The position numbers were made by a program, and so were the translations under genes. Positions 22,091-35,900 of a stretch of DNA of 64,000 nucleotides are shown here, piece after piece. This stretch comes from Multifurca ochricompacta. Taxonomy: Eukaryota; Basidiomycota; Agaricomycetes; Russulales; Russulaceae. The notes beneath the pieces were generated by a model. That model searched no databases, had not been told where the DNA came from, and saw nothing but the letters and a program-made list of their open reading frames with translations. Numbering within the stretch: the first letter of the stretch is position 1; every line of letters begins with the position of its first letter. Location: contig WTXG01000142.1 in NCBI GenBank assembly GCA_022496185.1, forward strand, positions 27,825 to 91,824, in the 5' to 3' direction.

Positions 22091-25000
22091 ATGGGGGCGG
22101 CTATCGACTACTCCGAAGGATCGGCCTTATCTATTGTGTAGAGAAGTTCCAGCAACAGTGTAATGAATTTTACGGCGATCAGTTTTGTAAACGAACGAAG
22201 TCTTCGGGTGCCGTAAATTGACAGACATGCTTATGCATTCTAGCCGTTGCATTGCGTTACAACCAAGGACAACAGGAGATCAACGAGCGAGAATGAAATT
22301 GTTTTTTGTTTTCATCGATTCTATGAAAGAAAAGGTTACATACATCTCGTTTATGTTTTTACAACGCACATGTTGTTCATATACGTAAACGGCATGAGCA
22401 CTAGGGCCCTGAGCATCTGTATCTCCCGTATCGACCCGAATTCCTAATTTCGGATCTGTAGTGTTGCGAGGCGCCTCGGGGTGCATCGCTCCGTGGTTGC
22501 GCGCTTGTCCGCCAGCTATGTCAACTTCTTGCTCGCTCGTCCTTCCCACCATCTACTAAAAACAAAAACAAAAATCAGTTATTCAAGGCTCGCAAGGATT
22601 AAGATCTTTAGCTTGGTTCGTAAAGAGTTTGGCAAGACATGGGACGACTACCAGTGGAGTTGAAACTTGGACTTGGGGACCCGAGCATCGAGCAGTTGAG
22701 TTGAGTTTGGTGTGGAGTATAATACACATTTGGGGTTTACGGGCACAAGTTTCTGCCAGCGCGCACGCTTTTTTTGTTTTGTTTTTCAGACAATCAATTT
22801 ACTGGATTTTTGACAAGCTTGAACACATTTCGCGTTGTAGTTTCCACACGCTCCCAGTTTTAGTTCTCCGGCACCAATTTTGCCTGTAGCAAGTTACCCG
22901 CGTAGAGTACCGCAAATCAAGAAGCTGAAAAGAGACCAGCCAGCGATCAAACAACATAGTTCAGGTCTTTCAATAGCTAGCTAGCCATGAATTCGTGCTT
23001 CCACTGCGCGGTGAAACGTAGAGACGGAGATACAAACTCTCCTTGCCATGTACACCCCAGAAGGAACGTGAGGACATGCTCAATAAGAATTCTCAATTAT
23101 GTCTAACACTTCCAAAAAAAAATCGCGTAGTTGGTTATTTATTTTCACTCGAGTTCACCTCCAGACCTTGCCTTTCTTTGTAGACGTGTCAAATGATCTT
23201 ACTGTAATGGATGAAGGAAGACTTTTCAACATGTTCCATGCTCCATGAAATATCATCCACGTTGCCTGCGTTGATGCTGATCGAAAACACAAAAGACAAT
23301 AGTGAACGGATCTGATAAAAAAAGTCGTGTATCGGAACGTTCAAATGTCAATGGTAAAAAAGGCGACTCTTACTACCGGGTGATCGTACAAGACCCCTTC
23401 GTGCGGTCATCAAGAGTACATTGACGATCGTCCACTCTACTCTCGTACTGGGAGCAATCCAGCTTCACCGATTACACCTATTAAAAGGTGTGCATGTGCT
23501 CGATTCATCCTTCACAATCATTCCGGTCGCTCCGTGTAAAGGTATCTTAGAGCACAGAACAAGCGCTGTGATACAAACACGTAGGCGATCCGATCGCAAT
23601 GTTGCTCCAGCGCTGGCATGCCAGAGAGAGACGGCACAGTTCGCAATCGGCAAAGAGAAGAGCTCCAGTCACAGACAGCTCCAGTGATTTGTTCTTGCTT
23701 TGAAGAACCCTGTTTACCACCTCCATGGCTCTGAGCAGTAGTGTAGGAATAGCGTGAGCTCTGAGCCCGAAACCATCCACTCCGGCCCGCATTACCTCCT
23801 CACGCCTTCAATCCACTCTCTCTCGAATGTCACCACTTCTGGCTGGACCAGTTCGCTTTCTTCATTATAATTTCTGCTAATAAAACATTCTGACGTTAAT
23901 TCGACCTTAGTTTCTGACTGTCTCTGATACGATATAAATGCGATCGATACATAGCACGAAACATTATCTTTAGACTGCTTGCGTTCCGGGCCGCCTTCCC
24001 GTTCATTCCTTTTCATCCTAATTGCCTTCTTCATCTCGCCTCTCAGGCTTTAACCTCTTTCTTCACAAATTCTACTTCATCACCGCCCTTCTCTTAGGTC
24101 TCTCTACAGGTATTTAAAGGTACATACTTGCTTGTAGTAGGATCACCGAGCAGAAGCGCAATCTACGGTCATTCTCTCTCTCTCTCTTTCTCCTTTTGAG
24201 TGCTAAAGCAACCATCACGACGACGACAAGCCCAAGGTCAGCGGACCCAGCAGCAGCAAAGCCAGCAAGCCAGAAAAAGCCAGCAAACAGCCAAAGCCAG
24301 CAAGCCTTCGACGTATTCGACATATCGACGCATTTCGGCATATCAAGCATTTCGGCGCATCAGCACTTTCGACGACTTCAGCATCTTCTTCTCTTTCCCT
24401 CTTCTCGCGGAACCTTTCTCCGCAACGAACTCATACGGTCTCGCGATCGTACAGTAGGGATTTGAGCGTGTCCTCACTTGAATGGATTACCGAATGTCGG
24501 TATACTCCTTGATGTCATCTATGCTTGATGATCTCAGATATTTCTGCTACCGTTTCACAGACGGCCAAGCCGCGCAGCCTGGTGGGGATGAGTGCGCTCA
24601 CTTTATCCTTGAGTTCTTTCGTGACGTGGGCCCGTTGACAACATACACATCATGCCTCTGACGCCATAAAAAAGTCCTGACTTTCTTTGGGCTACAACCT
24701 TCTCTTTGGGGAAGGGGAAGCCACATTGCGCACGGAATCCGTGATATCGTCACGGAGACTGACGACTGAGGTGCTCTTCAATGACGAAGCTGCTCTTCGG
24801 GGGGTGGGAAGCATGTTAATCACATGAAGAAGTTACTTGTTTTGCGGTAAGTCTGAAGAGATACGAAGGAAATGGGATGAAGTCCGCGGAGCAGTGTCAC
24901 AGTATCGCTGGCGCTCATTGATGATGAGGTCCGCCGGCCCGCCAGCAAAAGGTCAAAGATTTAGTCCGCTGGTCAATGTTGGGTGATATTTTACTGGATG

Positions 25001-27014
25001 AGCGCTCGTTGATGATCCTTTATGCATTTTCCCACTTGGCCCTTGAGGTAAAATTTATCATAAAATTGCGTAAATAAAGGAGTAATGCCAGAAGGTCAGG
25101 GCACACTGCAGTCTAGCCATATCGACGACAATCACTTTCCGGTAACTCATCTTCAAGTTGTCTCCGCGTTCTTTCCATCTTCATCCCTCCCCCTTAGAAA
25201 ACTTCGCGATTTCGATTTATTGGCAATAATAGATAGGCGCCGCGTTACGATATTAAAAATATTCAATTGATTCGTATTCTATCTCCAACCCTATTCAATT
25301 GGTTCTGCCGAGCGCCCACCCCGCCTGATCATGAACCTAGCCCCCAGCAGGTACACCATTCCAGTATCACCGTCCGTGCAGCCTCGGCAGTGTAAATCTC
25401 GACATATTTTCTCTAAATCCCGGTCATGGCATAACATAACTACTCGATAGGCATGCACTGATAAACCAGCGCCAACTGATGAGGCCGATATCGGAAAAGA
25501 CAGACAGGAGCCCAGCTGACATTGGATTGAGCGAAAATCGCTAAGGGTTGGCTCGGGTCCACGACAAAGTTTAGGCTCGAATTCTAGTAAACAGATTGCC
25601 ACAGGAGTCTGCCCCCCCAGTTGAGTTGCCCCGTGCGGGGAGTGGGGTAGCGTTTTAAAATAAGCCGTCACGAGTCTCAGGTATACACTGGTTTTGAGAT
25701 GATTTTTATGTCCCCATGACCCACAAAACAAAACTAGAACTAACTTTGCTAATCTAGCAAAGACTGACTCCTTCCCACCTTTGACAGTCTGACACCTGCA
25801 CACTTTGCATTTACCACGTCGTTCGTTGGGCTAATTGCTTCCTAAACCAAGAGCCGCGTCAATGCGCGATAACCCCATCTTTCAACGAAATTAGATAAGG
25901 AGTCTCGTGAACTGCTGTTACTTGCAGAAGAAGAAAGCACAATTCGCCCGGCGATGCACAGAAGCACGGCAGTGGCGTCAATGGCGCGGCCATAGCGACC
26001 CAATGTCATGAAGGGTCCGGTGCTCTATCAACAACAACCCCCTCTGAAAATTGTTGGCCTGCTGCCGCTACTTCTTTTGGTCAATTGATCGTACCTTTGA
26101 AGGAAATATGGGCGCACGTGTGAGAGAACCCATTCACGTTGCACAATCCTATTTGCGGCCTAGACAGACCTCAACTTTTCATTTGAGTGTGTAACTAGTT
26201 GCCTGGAAGCTAGTCTTTAAAAGGGTGACCGAAACCCGTTTCTAGATATTGCGTGGATAGCTTGACTCGGATGAGGTTGCTGAAGGTAGCCATGCAAAAT
26301 CGAATTCATTTGAGCGAGCCATTTTTAATTTTATTTATTGACTCAGTGCTGACTAAGCAGAATTGTTGTTCTTCGTCATTTGTGGGAAAAAAATTGCCCT
26401 AAGGAACTGTCAAATCTAATATCAGCGCATCTCAGATAACCCAAGGGTTGCGATAGGTAGGTACGTCTCCTGTTTCTGTCAATGAGAGAAACACGATAAA
26501 CCAGCGATCACACAGTGTACGGGTAGAGAGTGAGTGATATTTGCGGATGTAGAATGTAGAATGGAAGAGCGCAACCAAAACCGTGAGTCACGGACTACGA
26601 CTAATTTATTGGGAAAACAATGATTTAACCACCTTCTCAGGTTTTGTACACGTACAACTCGCAATCTCTCGAGTGCTCCGTCTTGCTGCCATCAGATAAT
26701 TAATTGAGAATTTCCAGACATTAGATGCCGGCACTGAAATAACAAGACTCGGAGCCCAAGGTTCAAACGACAGTTGCCAAAACGAGGAAGAGAAGCTTCG
26801 AGACCTACAAAAGGGGCATCTAAAGTTACGTGTAGCGACTCGGACTGGCCTATCACGCACCAACGCTACGCTAGCTCGCGCTCTTCTTCCCTTGCAACGA
26901 AAATTCGCTCGGATATAAGAGAATTAATCAACAATGTGCTGGCGGGCACAATCGAGGCAGCTATAAATTCACCCTTGGTTTATGATGCAGAGTCACATTG
27001 GAACTTCCTCTTCA
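22091..27014. other. Long intergenic region, no gene supported
   Basis: About 4.9 kb with only short or unspliceable open frames. The largest (170 codons, minus, about 25291-25803) has no family resemblance or plausible exon context. Between 24180 and 24380 there is a TC microsatellite followed by degenerate CCAGCAAG-type and CATTTCGGC-type short repeats. Sequence near 24660-24990 is repetitive in GCTCTTC and GATGA-like words. The final part before 27015 is the 5' flank of the transporter gene. Confidence 0.45.
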
Positions 27015-28825
27015 ATGCCTCCCAGAAGATCAGAGTGCCTTGCCAACGAGGAGACACCTCTTCTCCGGGGTGAAAATGTGCAGCGAAAGCCAACGCCTTT
27101 GCCAGTGACCCAGATCTTGGTTCTCCTTTTGTTGCAACTCGCTGAACCGATCACGTCTCTTTCAATCAACCCCTACATAAATCAGGTTTGTTTTTTTCAT
27201 CGCATTTCGTCAAGCGAAAATGACGGTAACGTCTGTTTCAGCTTGTGAGCGAGCTTCCCGTCATCGGTGGTGATGAGCGGAAGGTGGGATACTACGCGGG
27301 AATATTAGTATGTCCTACCCGTTCCCTATTGAATGATGAATGGTACATGTTAAACATGACCACACACAGGTATCCCTCTATTTTGCCGCGGAGGCGGTCA
27401 CGATACTCCAATGGAGCCGTCTTTCGGATTACATTGGGCGCAAACCTGTACTCCTATGTGGTCTCTTTGGTACGATTATTTCAAGCATCCTGTTCGGCCT
27501 TTCCCGTTCGTTCCCGGCGCTTGTTATGAGGTATGTTCGGCGTCTATCCTGGGGAGTTATGGCTCTCTTAACTCGATCATTATAGCCGATGCTTGCATGG
27601 CATGTTGAATGGCAACATTGGCGTGATGAAGTCCATGATGGCCGAGCTCACAGATGAAACTAATGTTGCGAGAGGTTTTTCATTAATACCAGTAGTCTGG
27701 GCTGTCGGCGGCACCATTGGGTTTGTGACATTTGCTTGCTGACCTCTTTGACAACTTAGTTGATGAATTGGGCTTCAGACCGTTTATCGGCGGTGTTCTG
27801 TCACGGCCACAGGATCGTTGGCCAGGCCTCTTCTCGCACCCATTCTGGGCTGAATACCCATACTTCCTACCGTGTCTCGGAACCGCCTTTTATGCTTTCA
27901 TGTCGTTTGTCCTGGCTGCGGTTTTCTTGAAGGAGGTCAGTCATTTGGTCTATCAGTCGAGAGCCGTGCTTACCTTACACGTCACTTAGACAGTAGAATG
28001 TAGCCCATTAGCGATGCACAAAACACTGGACATTAATTCCGATATACCTCGGGCAGGAGCCGGTGAAATTTTGGATGAATCAGTTAAGGATCTGGAAAAG
28101 CCGCTACCGCTACGCTCTCTGCTTACAAGACCGGTCGTGATATCGATTGCCAATTATGGAATGATCGGGCTACTCGAGGTGACGGCTGGGGCCCTCATCC
28201 CGCTTGTCTGGTCGACGTCGGCAGAGTTCGGTGGACTGGGCATGAGTCCGGCATCTATCGGTTTGTGGATGGCCGGATATGGCTTCTTGAATGGCATCTT
28301 TCAATTTGTTGCCTTCCCGCATGTCGTCGGGCGTTTCGGTCCGAGGGGCGTCTTTATCTCCAGCATCCTTGTGTTCATCCCAATCTATATCTTGTTTCCC
28401 TTCGAGAACTTGGCGCTACGTCATGCAAGCGGCGATGCAAACGTGATAGCGCCTCTGCTCATCGCCTTGCAACTTTGTTTTGTATCCTTCTCTGATATGG
28501 GATTTAGTGAGTATTTTGGCAATCTTATTCGTGCGCTGCCGTGGACGATTTACCGATGAAACCACCAGGCTCGGTATTCATGTATATAACTTCTGCAACG
28601 CCTAACAAGCGGTGTCTCGGCGCTACGAATGGCCTCGCGCAGACGATGGTCTCAATTCAACGAACAGTGGGACCGGCTGCGGCTGCATCGTTATTTGCCT
28701 TCTCTCTGAACAATAATGTCCTTAACGGAAACTTTACGTATGTCGTTCTGCTTGTTGTAGTCGGTGGAGTCTTGTGTGTCGCGGTACAGCTTCCAAAAAA
28801 AACGTGGAGCCGTTGTGAAAAGTAG
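27015..28825 (+). CDS. MFS transporter
   Basis: Seven exons (27015-27185, 27242-27307, 27370-27530, 27586-27720, 27779-27935, 27990-28506, 28569-28825) give 487 aa in one frame. The order of helices and motifs is that of the major facilitator superfamily: a first helix with LVLLLLQLAEPI, the loop 2-3 motif SRLSDYIGRKP (family consensus GxxxDRxGRR-like), LNGNIGVMKSMMAELTD in helix 4, a GPFIGG turn, and a long central loop before the second six-helix half. This subtype is widespread in Agaricomycetes and is often described as a general substrate or zinc-facilitator/drug-type MFS; the substrate is unknown. It acts in a membrane. Neighbours give no pathway clue. The 5' start is the first ATG of the frame, just upstream of the typical NEETPLL motif. 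Confidence 0.92.
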
Positions 28826-29951
28826 ATTACAAAAGAAAAAAAAGTCAAGTCATATACCATGTACGTTTGACTTTTGTACGAATTTTCAGTCGATTTGTGC
28901 AGTGCAGTGCCGAGGACACGTACTTATTAGCAGCAATGTTCTTTCCTTCCTTTAACGCCATGGCTGTGGTTTCATCTTTTTCTTGTGCAGTTTGCCGTCT
29001 GATTCGATTCGAGAACGAGTGGGATGAAACTAGTCCCCTCAACCCTTACCTTACGCCCTTACACCCTACCTTACATCATTGACAGCAGATACACAATCAA
29101 TGTACAGCCATATTCACCTCCCCGTGCGGTGCCAGCGCACCAATGGAAAAAATCACTTACGGAAAGTACGTTTTCTAGCGCGCACAGGCGGTTTACGTGA
29201 AAGGGTCATCGGTATCGTGTTGTGAATGAGTGACGACTAGAAGGGAGTAGAGTAGATCTGAGAACAGGAAATTGAGCCGTATGGCGTCACATTTCCCAGG
29301 GTTTCTCAAGGCCAAGATTCCAGGTTCCATCCCCTTCACCATACTCTCCAGTCCAGCCAGTCCATTATGACAGAAGTGTACGTACGATAAGATCAATAGT
29401 TCCGATTAGGAAGCGGCTATGATGTGGGTTGGATCTGGCACAGCTTCTGTAGTCACCTCACCTGTCACCCCTCCTACTTAGACCCCGTCACAGCAGCTGC
29501 GCAACTTGCCTCGCGGCGATAAATTAGGGTCATCATGATCATGGCCATGATCATGCTACAAGTTGGACGACGAGAAGCGCTGGTAAGAAGAGGAGTCGAT
29601 GGACGGGGCTGGAAGGAGTAGAGGTATGAACGCGACCTTCTGATGACGAGATTTACTACCAGATTCTGTTCGACTTTTCTATTTTATCAGGCTGAGGCCC
29701 AGGGGCGATGCTGTGTACCTGAAGGGTGGATACTGGATCCAATGATTGCCTATGAACCTTCCGGTCACTTAGGCTCCCATTCACAAATTCAATGCGTTGT
29801 ATCGCAATCATTCCTCGTGTCCCTTCACGCAGCGCGGCTTCGAAAAGCTACTAAGCGTAAATGGAAATAGTACGCCGTGTGGCGAACAGCCCTTTCATAT
29901 CTTTTAAAACCACATTCTGCCCCCTTCGAGTATCCTCAACCCTAGTCCCCA
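28826..29951. other. Intergenic region upstream of giant gene
   Basis: No gene supported. It carries a perfect 22-base palindrome at 29534-29555 made of CATGATC words around a central GGCC, and CT-rich sequence close to the start codon at 29952. Confidence 0.5.
29534..29555. repeat. Perfect 22-bp palindrome
   Basis: The two 11-base halves are exact reverse complements with no spacer, built from ATGATCATG words. It is about 400 bp upstream of the giant GTPase gene and could be a dimeric protein-binding site, which is inference only. Confidence 0.6.
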
Positions 29952-32900
29952 ATGGATATCAACGCATTATTCGTCCCTCCTGACCTCTTCCCAACGCGTT
30001 CCGAGTATTCCACACCCGTGGACGGTCATTTTTTTGGTGAGTGTGCAGGGTTGCTCGTTTCATGCGTTTCCCTAACCCGTTCGGCCTCAGGCACAGATGA
30101 ACAAGCCCAGGCCCAGGCTACGATTACGAACACACAAGCACATGGCAGTAGTGAGTAGCGAGTGTCCTATGGCTCGCTGACTTTACGCTGTGAAAATTAA
30201 ATTACCGTGAAACAAGATTCCCATTATCTAGGTGCTCCTGTCACTGGCACGGGCAATTATTCGGGCCTGTCAGATGCACGTCAAGGACACGAAGGTAATA
30301 TCCGGCTCCGACTGAGCTTGTTAATCCAAATGGGAAGTTGAATGTTCCTTGGTAGTCCCAGAGCAATTCAGTCAGCTTCCCAGAGAATATGTGACCGTGA
30401 CCTCTGATCAACACAACCATGGGCTCGCTTCAACCACCTTCGTAGATCTGGCTGAAAAAGTTGAAGGCATGTATCGGCTCCTAGACCTCATCAGTGAATC
30501 AGGAAGCAATGGTTACGGTAAGGGTCATTTTCGGGACGCGACACTAACCGGGCTAATCCAGCACATTACACTGCAGTCGATAAGGTTATCATTGCCCAAA
30601 GCTCTCTCCAGCGTTTTATAAATACCATATCTCCCGGAGCATACGCATCTATCACCAAAGTCGATTTCAAAACTTTGGATCGACTTATGATCAAACCAAT
30701 CGGTGTGTACGGATCCAAGACAGAGATCGTACGCCTCCTCAGATCAATCGGTGCCGTCGACGAGGACGCGTGAGTGACCTTCGTATCTTCAATCTCCTGT
30801 TTATGAACTCAGCTCTCAGGGCTCGTTTACTGCTCGCGCAAACTGATGCCGGCGGTTCCCGGTCGTGCATTTCCTCTGGCCTGTACATTGTGAAAGCAAA
30901 TAATGCAGAACTCGCAGACGATCGTCACTACGTTATATACTGGCCTGAAGATACAACTTGGAATGATTCAGCAGTTTCCTCCGTTCGCCGCAATCGAGTC
31001 ACGTTCATGCGGTGAGCGAACAACTTCCAATTCTCTATTTTCCGTCACACTCTGATGAATACGGATCAGATACCTTACGAAGATGTGCGACCAAGTCGTT
31101 GCCCTCTTATCCCCTGATCACTCGACATCCATAGTCTGGAACGATGAGGACAGCGATGCCGAATCTGTTGACATGGACAATGGAGACTCTGATAGGCTAT
31201 TCACATTTGAGGTCGCAAAGACAAACGAACAAGAAGAGAGCGCGGTTTCGCGCCCCGGTTTTCAGGTAATCATCAAGCTCATCTCACACCGTTCGTTTCT
31301 GATCTCGTGGAAGATGAATTCCCCCTACATCTCGCGTTACGAGGCTCCTGCAGACTTTCCGGTTGATCCCGCAATTCTTACGACTCGCCTTCTACCTGGA
31401 GAAACCACGCAAGGGTTCTTTACGACAACCTATGTTCCTCATCAAATCTATTCCGAACCTCTCGAACAACACTCGTTCAGCCGGATGTCTCTTAAACATT
31501 TAGTGTAGGTGCATTGGTAGTTTCGTGAGACTCCCAGTTCACACTCTCCACAGGAAGAACAACTGCTTGGTCCTATCGGAGACCCTTGATGAAAACACCA
31601 TGCAGACCTTGGTCGATATCGCAATCTCAGAACTCTATCCGAAGCCATGCAGCGAGTGGCATGCCGTGAAACAGGATATCTATGATATTTTAAGTCGAGA
31701 ATCGATGAAGAGGCAAAATACAACTCTTGAAGACATTGCCAACAACGAGACTACGTTGAAACGTGTTCTTCGTGAGGCCCTTGTCGAGGAGGTGGCTAAC
31801 CTTTTCCCGTATGTCTTGCTTGGGGTACTCCGGGTCATAGGATATTAAGGCTCCTTTTTCACATAGGTCATTGGAACGTGACCGCCTCTCTCCTGGTTCG
31901 CGCGTCCGCAATGACTCTAACACGAGCCAGGAAGCTGGAGGTAAGAAATCCTCTCGTAGTTGTTCCACAGCTCACCTTTGTTCCAGATACCATGCAGCTC
32001 TCCGATCTTGAGTTGCTTTACCCTGAGTTCAGGGTCATCTATCAAAAGCGAGTCCAGGAAGCCCGTTTCGACATTGTATTAAGGCGTGACCCGTACTTCG
32101 AATCTCGGAAGCTTCGTCTGATCTCCGTGAGACACCTTCTGACGAAACATCGACACCTGCCTACGAAACACGTGTTGAAATCAAGCAGGCGCTGCTCAAA
32201 GGCGATTTTCATCGTGCACAGCGGATGCTCCCCAAGGCAGATGAGAAGAAGAGATCAAACGTAGTCGCCTGGGCAGTCGGGTCTTTCCTATACTCTAGTG
32301 GTCCTGAGTCTCTAAAAGCGGAAATGAGGACTCTCGCAGCCAGCATCCCCGACTCGCAATTTTTGATCGAACTGAAAAATGTAGAAGACAAGGACCTGCG
32401 ACCCTGGGTCCAGGAAGTTGAGGATCTTGTGCACGATCAGTTCATGTCTTTGATCGACGCAATCACGAAGACGGTGACTCGTGCAGTGTTGGCGATGCAG
32501 CAGGAGCATTGCAGAAATACCATACATCGAGAAATCGAGAGCGAGAGAAGGAAGCTGCTGAGCGACGCGCTCGTGGAGTTCATTCGAGTCATCAACAAAC
32601 AGTCGGCGGCCAGCCGGCAAGATTCGTGAGTTCAGCGATGTTGTCAAGATTTACTTAGAATTAACCGTATTTAGTGTGGTGTACCTTGATCGTATCGTCG
32701 CGACCACGCGGCCAACGGGGAAAGGGCGACGACAACAGTAAGTTTGCTGCTCCAGTCAAGATTGTAGACTGATCACTCTTAGACTGTACTATGAGCAAAT
32801 TAACGTGCAATGGAACGGTAATTATCCTTCTCGCCAAACATTCCCGTCTTACCATGATCAGGGTGCGTCTGCCAGCTGTTGTGAGTAAAAGCTATTTCCT

Positions 32901-35900
32901 AGCTAATATATTATCAGAGTACTGGATCACCGGTCGCCGAGACGCTCTCCAAGGACCTCGACTTCAGTTTTGGATTCACCTCATGGATTTGACTAGCGAT
33001 GACAAGCAAACCATCCAGCTAGATCCTAAGCACATACCAAACCCTACGGTGAACGGCCGGCTCTCATCTGCGTTCTATCTGCCTATTGGCGTAGATATCG
33101 CGTACGAGTCTGACTTCCTCATATTCCTCACACCCCACCTTACGATGCTTCCCCAGCTTTATCAGCTTCTCGAGAACGAGAAGCTCCTCCTTGTTCTGAC
33201 CGACCGGGACAAAATTGCCATTTATCTTGAGCGGCCACCAGCAATGAATATGGCCATACAGCGGGATAAGCCGATCAAAAGTCTGAACCGTGAGAAGCTA
33301 GGAGAAGATGTTCTTTTTGCGTTTGACGAAGCGAAGAGAGCCTTAGCTGTGTGTGCTCCGATGAAGGTATCCTTATGCTGATGGCTGAGAAGTACCAGTC
33401 CTGACCTGCTGTCTGCGACCAGTTACAACTTCATGTGTTCCTTTTTGATGAGACTTTCAAGACGCTCCAGGGACAAGGAAGCTCCATTAATCTTGCCCCC
33501 TGGTATAGCCAACCAGGGATCTCCATTCTACAAGCCGCCTTCGTCACTGGGAACGAGGAAGTTGTTTTGGTGGATTCAAGTGCTCAAGCCCGTATTTTTC
33601 CTTCGTCACACTGCAATTCAGGTGAGATTTTTGTTCACGTTGTAAGACCTCTCCTTAGAGCACGTACTCACGGGTGTTTGGAAGACCGGCTTCTATACAG
33701 CTTCCGTCTCTTCCTACTGCCGTATTCTCGTCTCCGGATGGGTCCTGCCTCCTGGCTCTACATAAAGAAGACTCGCAGACATCGCTGATTGCTTATCATT
33801 GGGAGACGTTTGGGTCGACTCGGGGAATTGCGCTAGATGTCCCAGATTTTCCTCTTGAAGGCGCGGTCTTGACGTCCATGGTCAACCGAGGGCGCATGTT
33901 TCTCCTCGGTCTAGATATCGATGCGGGGTCCGTTCGGTCCGTCGCCGTCGATATCACAAAGAAGGTTACAGAGTTCATGTTCAAGGAGAAGGCGGCAGAA
34001 GCGCCTCAAATAATAGCGAGCGTCACACCCTTCACAACAGTTTACTCGACTGCCACGCTGAAGTCTGGACTCGCTACCCAGTTCTTCCTGCTGTGAAACG
34101 CCGCACTGTGACGTCTCTGAGCGAGCGTCAGCAGAAGAGTCTCACATTCATTGCTGAAAATTTTACACGACCTTTCGATTCTTACTTCTCTGACCTCATC
34201 CAGACTTTCCAAAGGACGGCGAGAAAGCCCACCGGCGACGAATTGCGCCAAATCAAAGTCTCTGCGATAGAATTCAGATCATTCCAGGAAAGGGTGATCC
34301 AAGACCGAGACTGGCGTGCGTCCCGCTACCGTGTAGGAGAGTGGCTTGTCGACCTCCTGTGCCTCATTCCCATCCATATCGCTGTTTGCCGCGAGAATCG
34401 ATTTGTTCCCTTGGCGAATGGCGTTATCTCCTCGGAATTGGAAAGGTCACTTCTCGGCGCCGAAGTCAACAAGATAGTGGATAAGCTATCATTCGGTTGG
34501 TATGAGTCCATATTCCAGTCATATTTGGCAACCAAGGTATAGTACTTGAGTGACTACTCATTACATGAGTGGACAGATGCTGAAACTGTCGCGCATAGCC
34601 CGTAAAAGTTGTATCGTCGATGGGACAGCAATCCGTGGGCAAGAGCTTCTCGTTGAATCACCTCCTTGACACTTCATTCGCTGGGAGCGCCATGCGGACG
34701 ACAGGTATAGTCGCTCCTCACTTTGTAATTAAGATCTAGGACTCAGCTGAGATACACAGAGGGAGTGTGGATGTCTGTGACACCAACAGACGAGGCGCTT
34801 ATCGTGGCACTCGACTTTGAAGGTGGGCGTGATTATTTTCTACCTTTTCTACGGCGAAACCATTGACAAAATGGTAGGCGTTGATAGCGTCGAACGGTCA
34901 CTTCAAGAGGATACACTTCTTGTGCTGTTTAACACTGCGATATCAAATCTTGTACGTTGATTGCGTCTTGACGGTAACCCCCTTGTGACGTGGATTAGGT
35001 CCTGTTCCGCAACAACTTTGCTTTCAGCCGAGACATTAGCGGATTATTCCAGTCATTCCAGTCTAGTGCGTCGGTCTTGGATCCAGCGGCAAATCCATCT
35101 CTTTTTCAATCAACGCTTGTGATCATCATCAAGGTGAGCTACTCGTGATAATTGCCGTCACACCATGTCGTGATGACCCCGTTATCAGGACGTTGTAGAA
35201 CCCGACAAGATGGAAATAACCCGCGAGTAAGGATTTGTTTTTAAAAGAATAAGATTACCCAGTGAGCTTAGAGGTTTGTAGGTTTTCTCTCAAATTTCAG
35301 AAGATCGTGCAACAAGAACAGGATGCGAACTTCATCTCACGGCTTCACGGTGGGAAGCTTGACATCATACCGTGGCCAGTGATCGAGTCGAAAGAATTCT
35401 ACAAATTGTTCTCCACGCTCAAGAAGCGATTGGATATGCAGAAGATCTCGCACCCGACCGCGGGTGAATTTCTCCATACAATCAAGACACTTATGGCGAA
35501 GCTCAAGGCGAGTTCTTATACTGTGCCATTAATATGATGATTTGACGTGTCCTGGCAGGCCAATGATTGGGGTGCACTCTCTCGTTCGTAGCTTCGTCTC
35601 TTCTTCACTTCACTATTCTCATTCTTCTCGACAGAGACCATGACGGAACATCGTTCTAGAACACTCTCCACCCTCCTCCCAATTGCATTAGCTACAGGGT
35701 ATTCCGAGGTTGAGCCTGATCTTGAACCGCTCAAGGTTCTGCTTCTCTTTAATCCGAACGAAGGGCGTGTCTGACAAAACACTCAGAATATTGACACCGA
35801 CCTCATTGTGGAATGCGGAGACACTCCAGCACGCTTTTCTATATCCGAGCGTGATCAACTGTCTTCAGCAGACATTGAGATACACCTTGCTGCTCTACGG

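Noticed and set aside
22280..22552. 90-codon minus-strand frame near the ADH 3' end
   Set aside because: No upstream exons or similarity found; composition alone is not enough.
24196..24465. Gln/Lys/Pro-rich short frame
   Set aside because: It is generated by degenerate CCAGCAAG repeats, open in more than one frame, with no stop-to-stop conservation to test.
25291..25803. 170-codon open frame on the minus strand
   Set aside because: No family resemblance, no splice partners, mixed composition; most likely a chance frame in a long gene-free region.
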